The notes under the pieces: generated by a model | What the model saw: the letters and a program-made list of their open reading frames with translations, nothing else | What the model was told of the DNA's origin: nothing | Database searches by the model: none | Source of the DNA: Mycteria americana | Lineage: Eukaryota; Chordata; Aves; Ciconiiformes; Ciconiidae | Reading direction: 5' to 3' | Length of the DNA: 64,000 nucleotides | NCBI RefSeq assembly: GCF_035582795.1 | Contig: NC_134365.1 | Coordinates: 76,365,635-76,429,634 of the forward strand | Translations under genes and position numbers: made by a program | Shown here: positions 44,328 through 59,300 of the stretch, piece after piece | Numbering within the stretch: the first letter of the stretch is position 1 | Layout of the letters: every line of letters starts with the position of its first letter

Positions 44328-47300
44328 GTAAGCATAAAGTCTGTTTCTCCATAAAGTGCCTTTGCCAACATTAATGCAAGCTGCATGACGCTCCACTTTA
44401 GACTAACCAACTGCATGCACAACACCATTTGAGTTATGCTAACTATAAATATTCCTGGGATTAAATGTCTGGGTATGCTTTCCCAAGGAAACTGCTCCTG
44501 CAGAATAACACGATCTTTCATCTTCTTCCCTGAAATACCCACCAGACCTTAAATAAAATACAGGGTTGCTGTTCACTAGATGTATGTATTAGCTTGTGCT
44601 TTGCAGTGAACTCCTGCCTGGTGATGCTGAAAAAAATGTTGATTACTTACACTCCCTTCCCTCTTTCCCCACCAAACCATAACAATCAGGCTGTAGAAGT
44701 GAGAGCATAACTCTCAACTTTTAGCCAGGCGTTGGTAATAGTGAGAGGAGAGAAATGGCTGTCTTTTGAGCTTCCTCGCTGTGCTGTGTTGAACAACCGC
44801 CGCGATTTAACCCCTTTCCTGCCCGCTGCTCCCCGACTTCTCCCCCAGCAGAGGGAGAGACTGCAGGTGGCCGTGGGGAGGGGGACGGCACTGGTGGATG
44901 GGTAGCGTGGCAGGGAAAGGGAGCCCGTCCCAGGGCCCGCCGGCGGCTCCCACCAAGTCACGCGCCGTTTCGAGTGACACGCCGGCCTCGCCGCACGGGC
45001 TGGCGGGGACGGGGTAAAGGGCAGGGTCCTGCTGGGCGTCAATAGGAGGCACCGCCGATGGGGAAGCCCGGGCTGGTCCCCAGCGCAGGCCACCCCTGCA
45101 GAGGTGGGGAGGAGGTGGGGGGGGTCTCGGTGCCGTGCGCGGGGTGGCCCCGCTTGGCCGTGTGCTCGGGGATGTGCGGTTTGCCTGTGGAGAGACAGGG
45201 TCGGCGATTGTGGGACTGGGATGTGCCATAGACGTAATTTAGTATGCGGGTTTTTTCCCTAGGCAGCAGGCTTCAGGAAAATATATATTGATGTGTTGGC
45301 ACTGTTTTGGGTGCTGTTAGACTGTAAGAACTCCCAGCAAATAAATAAAACAGCTATGGGAGCATCTCCCATACATGTAATTCCTTGCCAGTCGGAGGAT
45401 TATCCGCACACCTGAACTGTTTGGGGTTTGCTGTATTAATCCTGCTGGGCGACCCTCCAAAGAGTGGAAGGAGCAGGGCCTGAGCTCCCAAAGGAAGAGC
45501 TTGTCTTACTCATCTCGCCCTTCTTGTTTCTCTTCTGACTGAAGAGGTATCTAAGAGTTTAGTGATGTTTCGTGGGGTGAGAGCCTGCCCTTGCTCAGGA
45601 GGAGAACTTCCTCCTGGGGTTTTTGCTGTTACGAGCCAGGGGGGAGTACGGATGATAAAATAGCAGCATGTGACATTTTCACTCCTCTTGTTTATTTTGG
45701 GGATTCTGGAGGTCAGGTTATGTCTTTTCCAGACAGCACTAGTAGTATCCCAGGTTTGAAATAGTTTTTCACTAGAAAAAGCTGGGGAAAGAGTGAGCTG
45801 GACTGAACTAGCGTACGGCCAGGGATATGAGAAAAGCCATGGAAGCAGCCCCTGGCCCATGTGAATGTCATCAGTGTCCAAACAGCATCCGTCTGAGACA
45901 TCCACATATGCCTGATCTCCCTTGGGGAGGCCCGAAACCCCACCAAAGTCACTACTTTCTGAAAGCAGAGCTCTAACCCTCCTTGTTTTTAGCAGCAGCC
46001 ACTGGCAGTAGTAACATTCGGATGCCCACGCGAGGCAAAGCTCAGTCGCTTTCAGAGTCCCCCCTGCTGAAAAACAGGCAAAAGCTCGCCGTGTGCCTAC
46101 CTGAGCTAATCCCCAACTCAAAGCAAAACTCACCTCTCGGCCGTGGTGGTCGTGTTTTGCACTCACCAGCCAGCCAGGATAACCTCTGGGGGAACACATC
46201 TCCTGGGACCGTGCTGGCTCTGGGGGTCAGGGCTTTGTTTAGCTTCGTGTTACAGGGTATTGGGAAGACCAGTGCACCCTCTGGGCTGCAGGTAGGGACG
46301 CGTGGGGAGGGGTTGCTGCACCCACGGTTTGAGTCCGATGGTGACTCTCACCTTAGGCGCTCTGGTGCCGTGTTGAGCCACCCGCACGTTCAAGTGCGGT
46401 TTGATTCCTCCCTGGCTCAAAATGGCTTTTGGTGCCCGCCTGGTTGCCCTCAGGGTGATGGCGGGGACCCTGTGCTGGGGGCAGGTGCCCAGGCAGGCTC
46501 CTGGGGAACAGCACTGCTCCCCTGCACCCTCGGCCCAGAGCAGAAGAGAACGAGGTGTCTGACACCAGAAGAGAGGGTGGTAAAAGGGAAACCAGTGCTA
46601 GAAAGGAGAGGTGGAGGTGGCGGTGCAGCCCCAGTGCCTCCCAGCAAGAGAGCACCTGTGGAGCACTGGCCGTGCATTGCACCACGGGAGCAATGCAAAG
46701 CATATATCTGAGGGGCAAAATGCAGGAGGTACAATGTGATGCTGCATTTAGTTTGTTGTGATATCTCCATGGAGGTACTTGGTACCCACTGGAACATCAG
46801 ACGGAGATGGCCAGGAGCTGCTGAGCTGGAGTTTCTGGGTGTGCAGGTCACAGGGTGCTGCTGGTGAGCTGTGGCAGGGAGCGTGCTGAGGACTGGCCTC
46901 CGGAGAGCTGGGGGGGAAACTGGTCCATGAAGGAGGGCCCTTGGCTAGGACATCCTACGTGTGGCTGGACGTCCTCTGGGCTGGCTCTTCGGCTGCTGTG
47001 GGAGGCTGCATGGAGGGCATATAGGTAGGGGATGGATGACCCACGTGCTGCTTGAGAACAAACCTCGTGGCAGAAAGTGACTTCCCGAAACTCATTTATT
47101 CGCACAGAAATGAGCAACAGAACAGAAAGATGTAGTGTAAAATACCAGAGCATATTTGTTTTAGTAGCATCCCACTCAAGTGCTCTTTTTAAAGGACCTG
47201 ATTAGTATTCAGAATCAAGAACTTAAAAAATCTATTATTGAGACCTTTTTAGCAACATTAGAGATAATGGGCAAAGCTCATTCCTAGTGTTACTCCTTTG

Positions 47301-50300
47301 GAATTGCACCAGGGTTGGATTTGACCCTCCGGCTGTTAATGCAGGAGGACAGCAAAATGAAGGAAAATTGCTAATGTGTTAAACAGACCCTGATTGATTG
47401 AAAGATCTTTTTTTCTTGTTAGTGGCAAAATGGTGACACCATTCCTTGCTGAAAATCAAGTGCTTTAGTGCGTTACCATGAATGAAAAGGAATTTATTTA
47501 GAGAAGCAGCTAGAGTAAAATGCTACTGAAGAAAACCATGCAAGGCAGTCCAAATCAAACCGCTTCAAAACCTGACCGCCCGGGTTTGTGAGGATAATGC
47601 AGGCCAGGGATTTGGTTCACCATCCTGTGGAATAAACATGGCCAGCAATGTGCTGACAGGGAGCAGAGGAGGCCCCCGACACCGAAGGGGTCCCCCCCCA
47701 GGGGTGCCTGGCACCAGCCCTTCCCTCCTGCAGCTCCTGCAGAAGGAAACGATACAGCTTGCGTTGCATCAGAAGCATTTCACCATGAAACCCAGTTAAA
47801 ACCTACTGGTTCGAAATGCATTTCGTCCGAAATCCGTGGGGCATTAGTCAGAAACCAAAGGAAAGGTTTATGGACAGAAACCACGGAGCCTACGTGATTT
47901 ACCACTTCCGCCTCAGCTTCAACAACCTATTCCTTGTAAAATGCCTCTGCCGCATTGCTTGGGACAGGCAAATAAATGCCATTAAAAACAGTGAGGGTGG
48001 CATTTTTTTCACCTACCTGTAGCCATTTACAGCGAAGGTGTCCAGGTCTGAAGCGGTTGCCCGGCTCTTCCGTGAGGCCCGTCTTGAGCACCCCAAACTG
48101 CAGGCGGGACCACCCCGGCAGGCTCTTCCTTCTTGCTGTTTTGAAGGAGCTTGGACAAACTCTTCACAAATCCACCCGGGAGTGCAGGGCTTTATTTTTT
48201 TCTGTTTCTTGCCACTGACTTGCTGCGTAGCTTTGGGCAAGTTACTTAACCTTGCTAAGACTTTGTTATTTCCCCTGTAAAGTGGGGTTAATAATGGCTA
48301 TCCGTCACCCCTTGCTTTGAGATCCTTGGATGAAAAGTGTTGCAGAAGCAGTAGATATTAATGGTATCCTTTTCATTCTTTTTCATTAGCTTGTGGCCTT
48401 TTGACACCCAGAAGAAGAAACGATGTATTTCTCCTTGAAAAATCTGCTCTTAGATTATTTCCACTGTGATCAAAAATAGAGAGTATCAGAGTTTTCACAG
48501 GCAAGCTCCCTTTCAGCCCCATTTTGCAGACTCAGGCAGTTAAGAAGGTTACAGAAATGCTCATCAGAAATTATTATCCAGGGTGTTTATTATTTCTGTC
48601 GGAAAGTTATTTTAAATCTGTATATATGTATGGATGTACATAAAATCGGGATTTTTAAAAACATTTTTTAAAAAATCTGTTTCTCAAGCAGCTCAAGGCA
48701 GCAACTGTGGCTCCAGCTGTCATTTATTTTATTGCAAAAATTGTCTCAAAAGATCTGCCACGGGCCAAACCCCCAGCCCAGGAGCTCAGATGCTTCTCCT
48801 TGCTCAGGCCCTTCAGGGCCACATCTCCCAGGTATTTCCCCAGGCCAGAGGGTCCCTGAGCTTTACCCAAGGGGTAGCCATGCCTTGGTGCCTTTTGGCA
48901 GCACTGTTCAAGCATTGGCTTCTCTGATGTGGGGCTTTGTGGTGCAGAAGGCAGGCGGACTTTTAACTGAAAAAGCAATTTAATTATTCTTCATTTACCT
49001 GGGGTCAGAAATATTTATGTCTCTCTAAGTTTTCATACCTTTCTTTTAAAGAACCTTTAGAAAAAATTAAGCCAAAACCTTCACAAAAGGAAACAAATCC
49101 TTTGCTCCGAGCAGCTCGCAGACAAGGGTAGGTGAGACAAATGAAGATCCCACGATAGCTGGAAAACCCAGCCGTGAGGGACAGTTTGCAGGAGATGAGG
49201 GGCAAGAGCGAGCGTGTTGCATGGCAGCATCAGGAAACGGTGCAAGACAACCCGTCCATATGACGGAGGAGTTTAACTGGTTTTCATGCTTCAAAGATCT
49301 TTCGATGCTTAGTACAATGTGGGTAGCAAGCAGCCAGGACTATCTCCCAACGCCGCATATCCCTATTCCTATCAGATGCTGATAATTGAGATGTTTGTTT
49401 AATTGATGTACTTCTGCATGAGAGTCTGACTCCGACAGTGGGTCCTGCCACTGACTCGGCACGTGCTTGTGGGCTGGGGAACCTGAGTGCCAAAATCAAT
49501 AGTGCTGCCTGTAACAGGCAGTGCTGACCCAGCCTCTGCCTCTTTAGCTTCTCCGAGTCTGTGCTGCTTTGGGGCTGGAATGGCAGGAAGACGGTGTGAC
49601 AAGCTCCCCGCACCCAGCACCCTCTTTGGCTTGTACAGCTCTCGGCAAAGTCGCTCCGGCATCCCCAATTCCCAGGGAAGCAGCAGGGCCCCTAAAATTA
49701 AGCTGGACTTTTGAAATGGTAGAAGATGGCAACCGGGAGAGGCCAGGGGTTGGGATTTTCATCCTGAAAATGGGTACAACGGTGGTGGTGTGTATACCCG
49801 TTCAGGGGAAGCTTTGAGAGCATTGTTGTGAGATGCACGCTGAAAGGATGAAGCATTGTATACAGGTGTCTGGGGAAAAAAGGACAGTGCCGTGCTATAT
49901 AGCGATATAAATTAGAAATTGGGGTTAAGTGTGTCCTGATGATTAGCTGGGGTTGGCTAGACCCGTGCTCCTCTGGACCAGAAGGGATTTGCTGCACCTG
50001 TTCCTATAATGTAGATGGTCTCCCAGGCTCGGTGTAATGAAGCAATTCAAGGGCCACGTTGTCTCTGACAGTTTCCCCACAGATGAGGCTCTGTAGATAT
50101 TTCCACCAAGAGCCTTTCTGCACATGGTTGCTCACATGATAAAACAAGGCAAACCTGTACAGGTAAGCCCCATCAGCCTCCTTGCCTTTCTCTTTCCGGA
50201 TCCCCCACCTGCTGGATGTAATGTTTTTCCACGAGGCCGGACGTTCCGGCTGCACAGTGGTGGCCCTACCAAACATCAGAGAACCCCTTTATGCGTGAGG

Positions 50301-53300
50301 CAACCTTTTTATCTTCCTAGAGAGGGTCAATAATTGGGAAGCATCCCCAGCTAGAGCAAGAGGCAACCGATCCCCTTCCATATTGATATGGGGGATGACT
50401 GACTATTTAAAAACCCCTGAATGTGTTCTCTTTTAAAGCCTGAAAGGAGAGAGACACTTTCTTGTTAGCCCTGGCCCCTTGCTGGGTTTTTTTGTTGTTG
50501 CTTTTGACACCTTTTCCTGCAGCAATTGTGGAGGTGGCTTTCAGTCAGGCTTTACCTCCTATACAGTCTTGCTGGGTTTTTAACTTTTACTTGTTATTAG
50601 GGAAACCGATTTCAATTTTTAATAAAAGGTGACACTTAAAAACTGGTGCCATCAAAGCAGCTAATGGAAATTATAGTCATGCCGGCATCCATTTTTTATA
50701 CAAGCTAGCTTCAATTAGCCATGGGCAAACATCAAAAGGTTTGAGGGAGGACTGCCTTCAAGAAGAGCCTCCAAGTTTAGGTATTTAATTGAACCTTCTC
50801 CAAAGTACGTGAAACTCTGGATGGTATGCAACAAGGTACGCTGCGTGACATATGCTATGGTGAGGTTTCCAGTGCTTGTTTGTAGCCATATACGTATGTA
50901 GCACCACAGCTGTATTCTTCAGAGCCCTCTGCCATTAAATCTCATCATTTTTTAAGAGTAACTATGCATTGATGCCTGATTAGCTGAAAGCCATACTTTT
51001 ATTTTGATTAGGTATAGAGTGGAAAACTTCGATGGGAAAAAATGATGAAAGGTTTTCAAAGAATGGTTTGAGAAGGTAGCTGCACACCAGAGGTCTGTAT
51101 GATACCTGGCCAAGTGCTGATCGAATCCTGGACACCTTTGTGTTTTAGCCTCCTGCTACTCCCTCCTTCCCCCTACAGCCTCCAGGAGAAGGAGGGAGGA
51201 AATCAGAGTTCCTGGCGGGATTATGTTTGTGCAAAAAGCCTGGGTAAGATTTGGAGAGGGAGGTTGTTCAAACAGGTTTCCTCAGCCTAGGTAACCTTAT
51301 GACTATAGAGATGATGGCTTTCCACAACTTCATAGTCATGGACGCATCTCAAACGGCGAGTCACGTTCATGTAGCACTCTTACCCATGCTACACTTCTCA
51401 CGTTGCAAATCACTGCTGACTCTGGGAACTTTTAATTTTTTTGTTTGGTTCCCTCAGGATTTTGATCGCCCGGCACCGTGTTTCTGACTTAAGAGCAGTA
51501 ATGGACTGCTGCTGCAGCTCCTGGCTTCATAAGTGATGGTAGCCTTGGCAGTGCTTTGCCGAGGGAATTAAACCTCACCGCAGCGCAAGTGACCATTTTC
51601 ACTGCTGAGCAACTGACCTAAACAGCAAAGATCTTTGCAGAAAAATATGGTTTCATTTGATTATGAATGTTCTTGCAGGGTTTTGATTACTTTACAGAAT
51701 TTAAAAGAAAGATGTGTATCTGTCATGGTGTGTTATTGCATGGTTTGAAGGGACCTGTAGTAAAGACGTCGTCATTTTATCCTGTAGGTGGGGCAGGGAT
51801 GGTCAGTTATCATGGGGCTTTATGGCTGTTAAGAGAATGATTTCCTAGATGATGATGGCCTTTGCCTGCAACTACAATATACATGTTTATCATTATTATT
51901 ACAGCTATTGTTTCTGGAAGTAATTTATAAGCAACTAGACTGTCCTTAAATCTAATGAGAAATCTATAAGAAAAAAAACCCATTGAGGTGCAATACCTCT
52001 GTGTGGCAGACTGGCTTTTACATGTGGGAGTGAGACCTAGGCTGACCCGAGGCTTATGAAAGCTAGCAGGGAAAGCTGCCTGTAGCACCCACTTTCGTTG
52101 CCATTTCCTCAAGCCTCATAAAGTGAATGAACATCAGTGTCGCTGTCTGCAACAGCCCGTGCAGATGTCTGGCATCAGAGATGGTCCTGGTTCATAATGG
52201 CAAAGCCAATGGGAACATTTTCTTTCTTGCATCAAAGTCTGTGTCCAGTGGGATTGTTAAATTCGGTGGATAACATGGCTTCTCCGAAGGTGTGGAAGGG
52301 AGCTAAGCCTTGCCATATCTGATAAGGCAGGTGAGCCGTCAAGCCGAGTATTGCCTCTGAGGGTAAGCCAGAGACTTCAGAGATAGTTACAAGAGATAAT
52401 TTCTTTACCTTTGTCCCTACAAACAGAAAGATCCATAGTGTCTTCAAGTGAGCAACCATGAAATAACTTGTCCATAATGGAAAGTTCTTCCTAATTCTGT
52501 TAATAGCAGTTTTTCCCCTGAAGTTTGGGAGTTTACATTCTGATCAAAAAGGAACAGTCCACCTGTGGGTCTCAGCAATGCTGTGTGGCATTGCACTGCC
52601 TATATTTGAGAGGTATGGTCCTCCAACGTGTTTGCTTTCTGACCCTAAAGGTTAGCAGGAGGTTAGCAGGAGGTTCTTGCTAATAAGCCCCCATATAAAG
52701 AGCAGATGAGCTATATTATGTCTTTGTGAGTGTTTGCAGCATTTGTCTTGTGGTGTGGCATAGACCCAAGATGTTCCTTTGAACCAGGTTTTTGCCTCCT
52801 TCTTTCAGGTCTTGGTAGATGTTTCCAACTCTCCTGCTTTACCAGTCTCATGTGCCAGGGTTTCCAAAATGCTCTGGGTAGGAAGTGCCTTGCTGGAGAA
52901 AATCACCTATTCTATAGCAACACTCAGGCTAAAATAGCAGCAATAACAAAAGAAAAACCAGTTTCACAAATATACAAGGGAGAGATGCAGACAGATTAGA
53001 GCAATCTGTGGTTTTGAAATCTGTCGAAATAAAGTGAACCACATTAATATGTCAGTGTGCAAAGGTAATGAATGCAAACCACAGTGGAAATTTGTGCCCT
53101 ACGTGTTCAGATTTCCCCCAATTCCGTACCTTACATAACCATCTTCATCACTACCACGGGGTGTCCTTGTGCCGCTCGTACACCTTGTGCTTAGTCCTGG
53201 CAGGAGCAGACCCAAGTGAGCCGCAGGGAGGTGAGGGATTTTGGGTACACAAAGCTTGAGATCAATCTTCTTCTTTCCTGCTTGAGTTCTGGTTTTAAGA

Positions 53301-56300
53301 TGATCAAGATCTGTAAAGGCATGCTCCTTGCAAGTGCCGAATGTGCGTTGCAGTACGGTTGCGGTCTCACTGTTGAACCATCTATTTTGCAGCAGCGTGC
53401 GAGGCTCCAAGCTGCAGGAAACACCCTAGGCTGTGCACGCGTGCCGGGAGAGTTGGTTTGCCAAAGTCCTGAAGAACCAAGGACTGCACGCTATAGATCT
53501 CCCTGGGTGCAGGGACCCTCCCAGGCACATCAGCTGGGACCCGCTCCTAAATGCGGTTGGGATCAGGTCCCGTTCCTGCTGAAATCTACAGGATCTTAAT
53601 TAAGTTCTCACGACAACAGGGTCTAGCCCTCTTTGGGCTGGGGGCAACCCGGAAAAAGTCTTCTCCTATTTTGATTGTGGTTTAAAAAAAGGAATTCTTA
53701 AGTCACTTTTCAGCCCTGAGATGTTCCTGCCCAATGGAAGGAACATCTACTGCTTCCTGCTAAAAAGAAATAGTATTGAAACTTTTCTAGAACATAAACT
53801 TTTAAGTTTTTCAGCCAGCTCTAGTAAACAGCTGCTTTCCCTGGATTGTGAACTGGGGGATTTCACAGGGTATGCCTTAACCAAAATTAAACCTGTACCC
53901 TTCCTAAATACATCTGTATCACATTCAGGTCTTTTTCTAGACAGTACTTTTCTAAATTTAAATTCTTTCCTTGGATAACCTTTCACGCCACTACCTATTC
54001 AGCAGAGGGTGTGTTAGTCCATCTGGAAAATTTTGAAATATAGGATCTTGAAATAGACTTGAGTTGAAATTTACTCAGCATAGAAATGCATGTTTCTAGA
54101 TTTCCAGATAACAGTTACAAGAGCTGATCTAATTAACTGCTATTCTGCAGCTCTTATAGAATCTATTTTATTTGTATAACAAATGCATATTGATTGGCGG
54201 CAAGCAAGTGCTAAAGCAAGTTCAATTGCATTTTATGTTGTGTGCTTAGTCAATAAGGCATAGGAAACGTGTGCTTCACGCTGGGATATTGCAATGGCTA
54301 TTGAAACACTAGGACACAGGATTACCTAATGCTACTTAGCAATCAGCATCAACAGCATCCATAACGTGCCTGCTGTAATGCAGCTGTCTTAGTCACTTAG
54401 CGGGTCCTAACGAATAGTTACCAGAGGATTTTTATAGTTATTCTATTACACTTCACAGGTATAAGTCAAAACTGATCTATTAATAATGCATAAAATAGAA
54501 GCGTAAAGCTGTTTTCTGTAGAAATGTTCCGCACTTCAGTTTGCTCCAGTGAGTGAATTTACCTTTAAAGAACTGAAATGTAAAACATATATGGGTCATA
54601 ATTCTCAGCAACATTCTTTTTTACCGTCACTTACAAAAATCCACATTTCTGGTTAAAAAAAAATGTTGGTATATTGTTATAAAAGAAATATTTAAGCCTT
54701 CTGAAATATCCTGGCCAAGACTTGCCAGAATCCCGACCCAGTGTAATCTTTTATAAATACCTCTCTACAAATGCGCCTCTTCAAGTATCCCTGGCTATAT
54801 TATTTAAATCCCAGAGGAACTTTAGAAAGCGCACGCAGGGATGGAAATCCTTTTAAACGGCAGTTTTTTGTATGGGAAGCTTTCTAAAGAGGGAGATCTG
54901 ATCCTGCTGCATTGAAAGCTGGCAGGGGTTTTCCAGAAGTTGTAAAAGGCACTTGATGGTAGAGAGAAAATTCCACCACTGGTATCTGACTCTGCCCTCG
55001 GAAATGAATGCAGCTCTGTCGGCTTTCTGTGGGAAAAAGGGAACGGGAATGGGAGAGCGGGCACGGTCCCATGATGTCTCACGGGAGTAACCTGGAGGCA
55101 AATCTGGCCCTCGGTCCATGCAAGTGTAAATGCCCACTAGTGTAGCTGAAGCAAAGCAAATTGATCTATTGCTCAGAACAAGATCCTTCAGCACCAGATC
55201 CTGAAAATACTTAGGTCTCGCTTTGAGGTGAGCAGCCCCTTTGATTTCACATGAATTTGGGGATGTAACGTTAAGCGAGTGTATTTAAGCTTTTTTTTTT
55301 AATTCTTGCTGCAAGTTTATTCCTTCAGCCACTACTGCCACTGGGGGAGTTTATCATTTGGATATTACTAGAGATATGATCTCCTTAAGATTTAAGTTTT
55401 ATGGGCATGTTAATTGAATTAAAAGATTAATACACAGTGCAAGGGACCAAGGACACAGGCGATTAATCCTGAGAAATAAAACATGGTTGAGTCACATAGA
55501 AGCACTATAGGGCAAAAAAAACCCCAGCACTGAAGGACCTTTGACAAGAAAGGTTGTTTTTTCCCCCGACAACCCTGTCAGCTATGGCTGTCAACAATAA
55601 AAAGAAGAAAACAAATAAATTGGAGGCCTTGTGTAAGTCATAGGACCAGAATATAAATACACATGACATGGAAAAGAGTAAATAATACTGACGCTTTCTT
55701 TAGAAATGTTCTCAGGCAATACTTCCTATTCATGTCCTACTGAAATGACATGAAATAAAACTTTATGAGAAAAAGTGTTATTAATCACACAGGTTCTTGA
55801 GGGACATGACTATCCGTGTGTTGAGAGGCACTCTTCCTTTACAGGGCTGCTGTCTAGTGCCTTACACCAACAATGCAGGTATAAAGAAAAATTTGGTGTT
55901 TTATCCATCAGATCATAAAAGAAATGTGTTTAACCGTTGCCACCTAAAAGGACAGTTACGCATTTTTCACTGCAGGTCAAGCAGTTCCCCGTGGAGCTGG
56001 AAACCTGGATGTGAATAGCACTGCGGTAGCATGCAGCGAGCAGGCGGGGATGGGGCAGAGAAGGAGCCCCGCGCTCCTGCAGGCATCCCCATGGCGTAGT
56101 CCCACGCCTGAGCAAAGGCAATTCGCACCTGGGTCTGGCCCCAGAGGGCAAATCCCACTGCTTGGGGAAAGCAGAAAGCCTCCAATTAATGAGAAGTCTT
56201 CAAAACCCCAGAAGTGAAATGAAGGGGGGGAAACAAATATAGGTTCTCGCTGTTGTCACTGGGAATTTAATGGCTATCATTTATAATCAAGACGCTCCTA

Positions 56301-59300
56301 GCAAGGAGGCCACAGCTTGCTCCCGGCCCCGCGTGAAGATAGGCCTGGGCACCTTTGAAAGCATGCTGGCTCATCTCAGCCAAGGTCCCCACTAAGGCTC
56401 ATCACACCTGAGCCTTTCTTAAAGGTGTGATATGAAGTGGCATTTCAAAGCACGTGCATGCCGTCGACTCACCGCTTTGTCCAAGGCAACCCGGACACGC
56501 ACGGATTCCTGCGAGCGTAGCTCCAGCTGCCACCAACGCCCTCTCCCTCTGCGGGCGCAGTCAGGACCCCTCGTGTGCCCTGATCCGGCCCCGGCAGCCT
56601 GCGGCGGCACAGGGAACCCTCGCTGGGTTCCTCTTGCCCAGGCGTGGGGGAAGCTGCCAGAAAGCAGCAGTCTGGTCGCAGAGATGCAGATCCTGTGTCC
56701 TCCTGTGAAGTCTGCTCACGGGTCCTCCAAAAATGTGGGAGAGGAAGGCGCTCGACTGTAGTGCTTAGCACCATGGGGGGCCCAGATTACTCTGCTTTAA
56801 AAAGGAAATCGTATTTATTGGGCTAGCTCCCCAGAGCAGGAGCTTCCCTCCTTACGTGGCTGGAAAATGCCTACCAGTGAGTATCTGCTCCTGCAAATAA
56901 ATCTCAATCTTCAGAATTAATAATAAAGACAGCTAAATGAATACTAAAGTGCATAAATACTTTTCCATTACTGTTAAGCATCAGCAATTACTGCCACAGG
57001 GCTAAAATGCAGTCTCCGATTGCAGGGGAGACGTCTTCTTTGGTAAGGTGTCCACTCTAGGAGAGGTTGAAAGCCTCTGCTCTAAAGCGTGCTGCTTCTT
57101 ATCCAGCAGCAGCTATGGTTACTGATTTACAACCTGTACCGGTGACATAAAAACCCTGTCAGCATCCAGTGGTACGTAGGATGGTGCTGTTGGGGCTTGC
57201 AAGCCCAAAGCCCAACTTCATAAGCCTTCTGCTCCTTTTTGATAGTTAGCTACATGGACAAAAACTCGAAACACATCCTGGAAGCTATTCCTGGGCTGTG
57301 TCTTTGTAGGTCTGATTCAAAAAGTCCCTCTGAGTAAGTTCTTTTGGTGTCTGTAAAGTGAAGGTTAAAGCTCTTCTCTCCTCACAAGTGCATTCACACG
57401 TGTGAGGCTCTTACGTGCATGGCTGTAGCCCCTACTCAAACAACTTGACTGGCACGCTGCTCCTTGACTTATGGTGCTGCTAACACAGAAAGGTGTTTTG
57501 ACTTGAAAAAATGTTGTATTTGTGGGTTTTTTTTTTAATTTGACACACGTAAAATCTCTTCTTTTGCAGGTCTGTGTGGTATCCTTAGTGGGATTTGTTA
57601 TGCTCTGTATTTCGTACCAACCTGATGAGAAGACGTGTGTGCAGTTCACAGTAAAGGTACCTTGACTTTTTTTAAATTTCTTTTTCTTCTCATGTCGTTA
57701 AATATAATCAGAAAAGTTGATACTGGGGATATTTTTAAGACCACATGAAAAGAAGTGAAAATGCACCTGAAATGCAAGAATGGTTTTCTGGTATTTTCCA
57801 GGCAACTAAGGAAGAAACTGTAGCCTATAAAGGGGAAACTCTAATAACAAATATTTCACATCAGAGCAAGATACCTTTTTATTTCCCATGTTTTAAGCAT
57901 ATCAAAGAGATTCAGATCAACAAAGCTGGAATAATTTGGGAAGTGTTCAGTGAAAGATCGGGAGTTACTGATTAAGTAGAGATGTTCATAGAGAGCTGGG
58001 TAAGAAGTAGGGTGGCATAAAATGGGTCCACTTAAATCAAGTTTTAATTTTTAATGTGATCTAAGAAGCATCTCAGCATCTTCCCAGCAGTTTTGCTCCT
58101 CGCCATGAAATAAGAAACTGCATGGGCACAGGCAAATTAAAAAGCGTGGCTGGAAATCTCTGCCTGCCCACCTCCATGGTCGGGGAGAGAGAGGCTGTAC
58201 CGGAGCACCAGCAGCCACGTCTCAGCGCATGGTACCTTGTGTCAGGGTCAGGCATTAGTGAACATGGGAAGGCGTTAGCAAACCATGGGGACAAGCTTTC
58301 TCCCATGAAGCAAATTCCCATCGGAGCATCGCAAGAGAGGCGCAGAAACCATGCACCATGCCCTGCCTTGGTCCCCAAAATTGTGCTTTGTTGACACTGG
58401 TCAGCGACTTAGAAAAGAAAGGCCGAGAATGCTTGTTCCAGACGGGACGCTTTTAACACCATTTTTCTGGGCTGTTTTTCCTTATTATTGTAATTTTCAG
58501 GGCTCTTAATATTTTGCAGACACATAATAACCAAGAAAAACACCAATGCAAGCAACACAAAATAACAGTGATTATTAACTGAGAAAGGCAGAAGGCAACC
58601 AAATGCAAGGAGTGGCTTTTTGAAACCTGGCATTCATCCTCCCTTAGAAATTAGACCCCGGTGTGTCTTTTGTGCCTCTGTCAAGCTTCTCCCCTACTTA
58701 CATAAAGAAAGGGAGAAGAAGAACAATTGTTTCTGCCCTTTGATTGCCTTTACATTCTTACCCCCGTCACCTTTACACCCGCAAGTAAGCGTTACGGCTG
58801 CCCAGGGAGCTGCTGGGCTGGGCGGGAGCTGCCACGCCAGGCTTTTTATTGCTTGCCCTGCAGCATTAAATTGAACTTGGCATCCAAGCAGGAAGGGAGT
58901 CATCCCTCGCGGTGGGAACGGCATGTCGGGCTGGGCAGCTCAGATGTCTCTGCCACCCTTAGCAACACCACCCACCCTGGCAGTGAGGAACGTGAGCCAT
59001 TGCTCCTGCAAGAAAATAAATGTTTTTGAAGTGCTCCGCAGGTGATGTAAAATGGGTTATTCCTCATCACCTGGCAGAATTAAAGTCTCCCTTGAAAGAC
59101 TTCTGGTTCAGTCAGTAGCTGAGGATGCAAAATTACAACCATGAGACAAAGCCGAGCAGCTTGGGTCGTTCTCTCCTCCTCAAGGGGCCTGATGCTTCGG
59201 CCAGCGCTGCAGTTGGGTTCAGCCCTATCTTCCCCAGTTGTCCTCCCAGGGACTTGCTCCCCAGCCCAGGCCCTGTCCCCATGCTGGTGGCTGGTGCCCG

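Larger units (their letters stand above)
44328..57569 (+). other. SSPN: SSPN intron 1 (13.2 kb)
   Basis: Bounded by donor GTAAGC and acceptor CTTTTGCAG. It holds a MIR-like SINE (48211-48363) and an old repeat scrap (55085-55250). Two overlapping open frames of 229 and 242 codons at 45510-46711 on opposite strands resemble nothing known. No nested gene is supported. Confidence 0.85.

Noticed and set aside
43865-44542. 225-codon minus-strand frame at SSPN exon 1
   Set aside because: It is antisense to a clear, family-matching sarcospan exon and continues into the intron.
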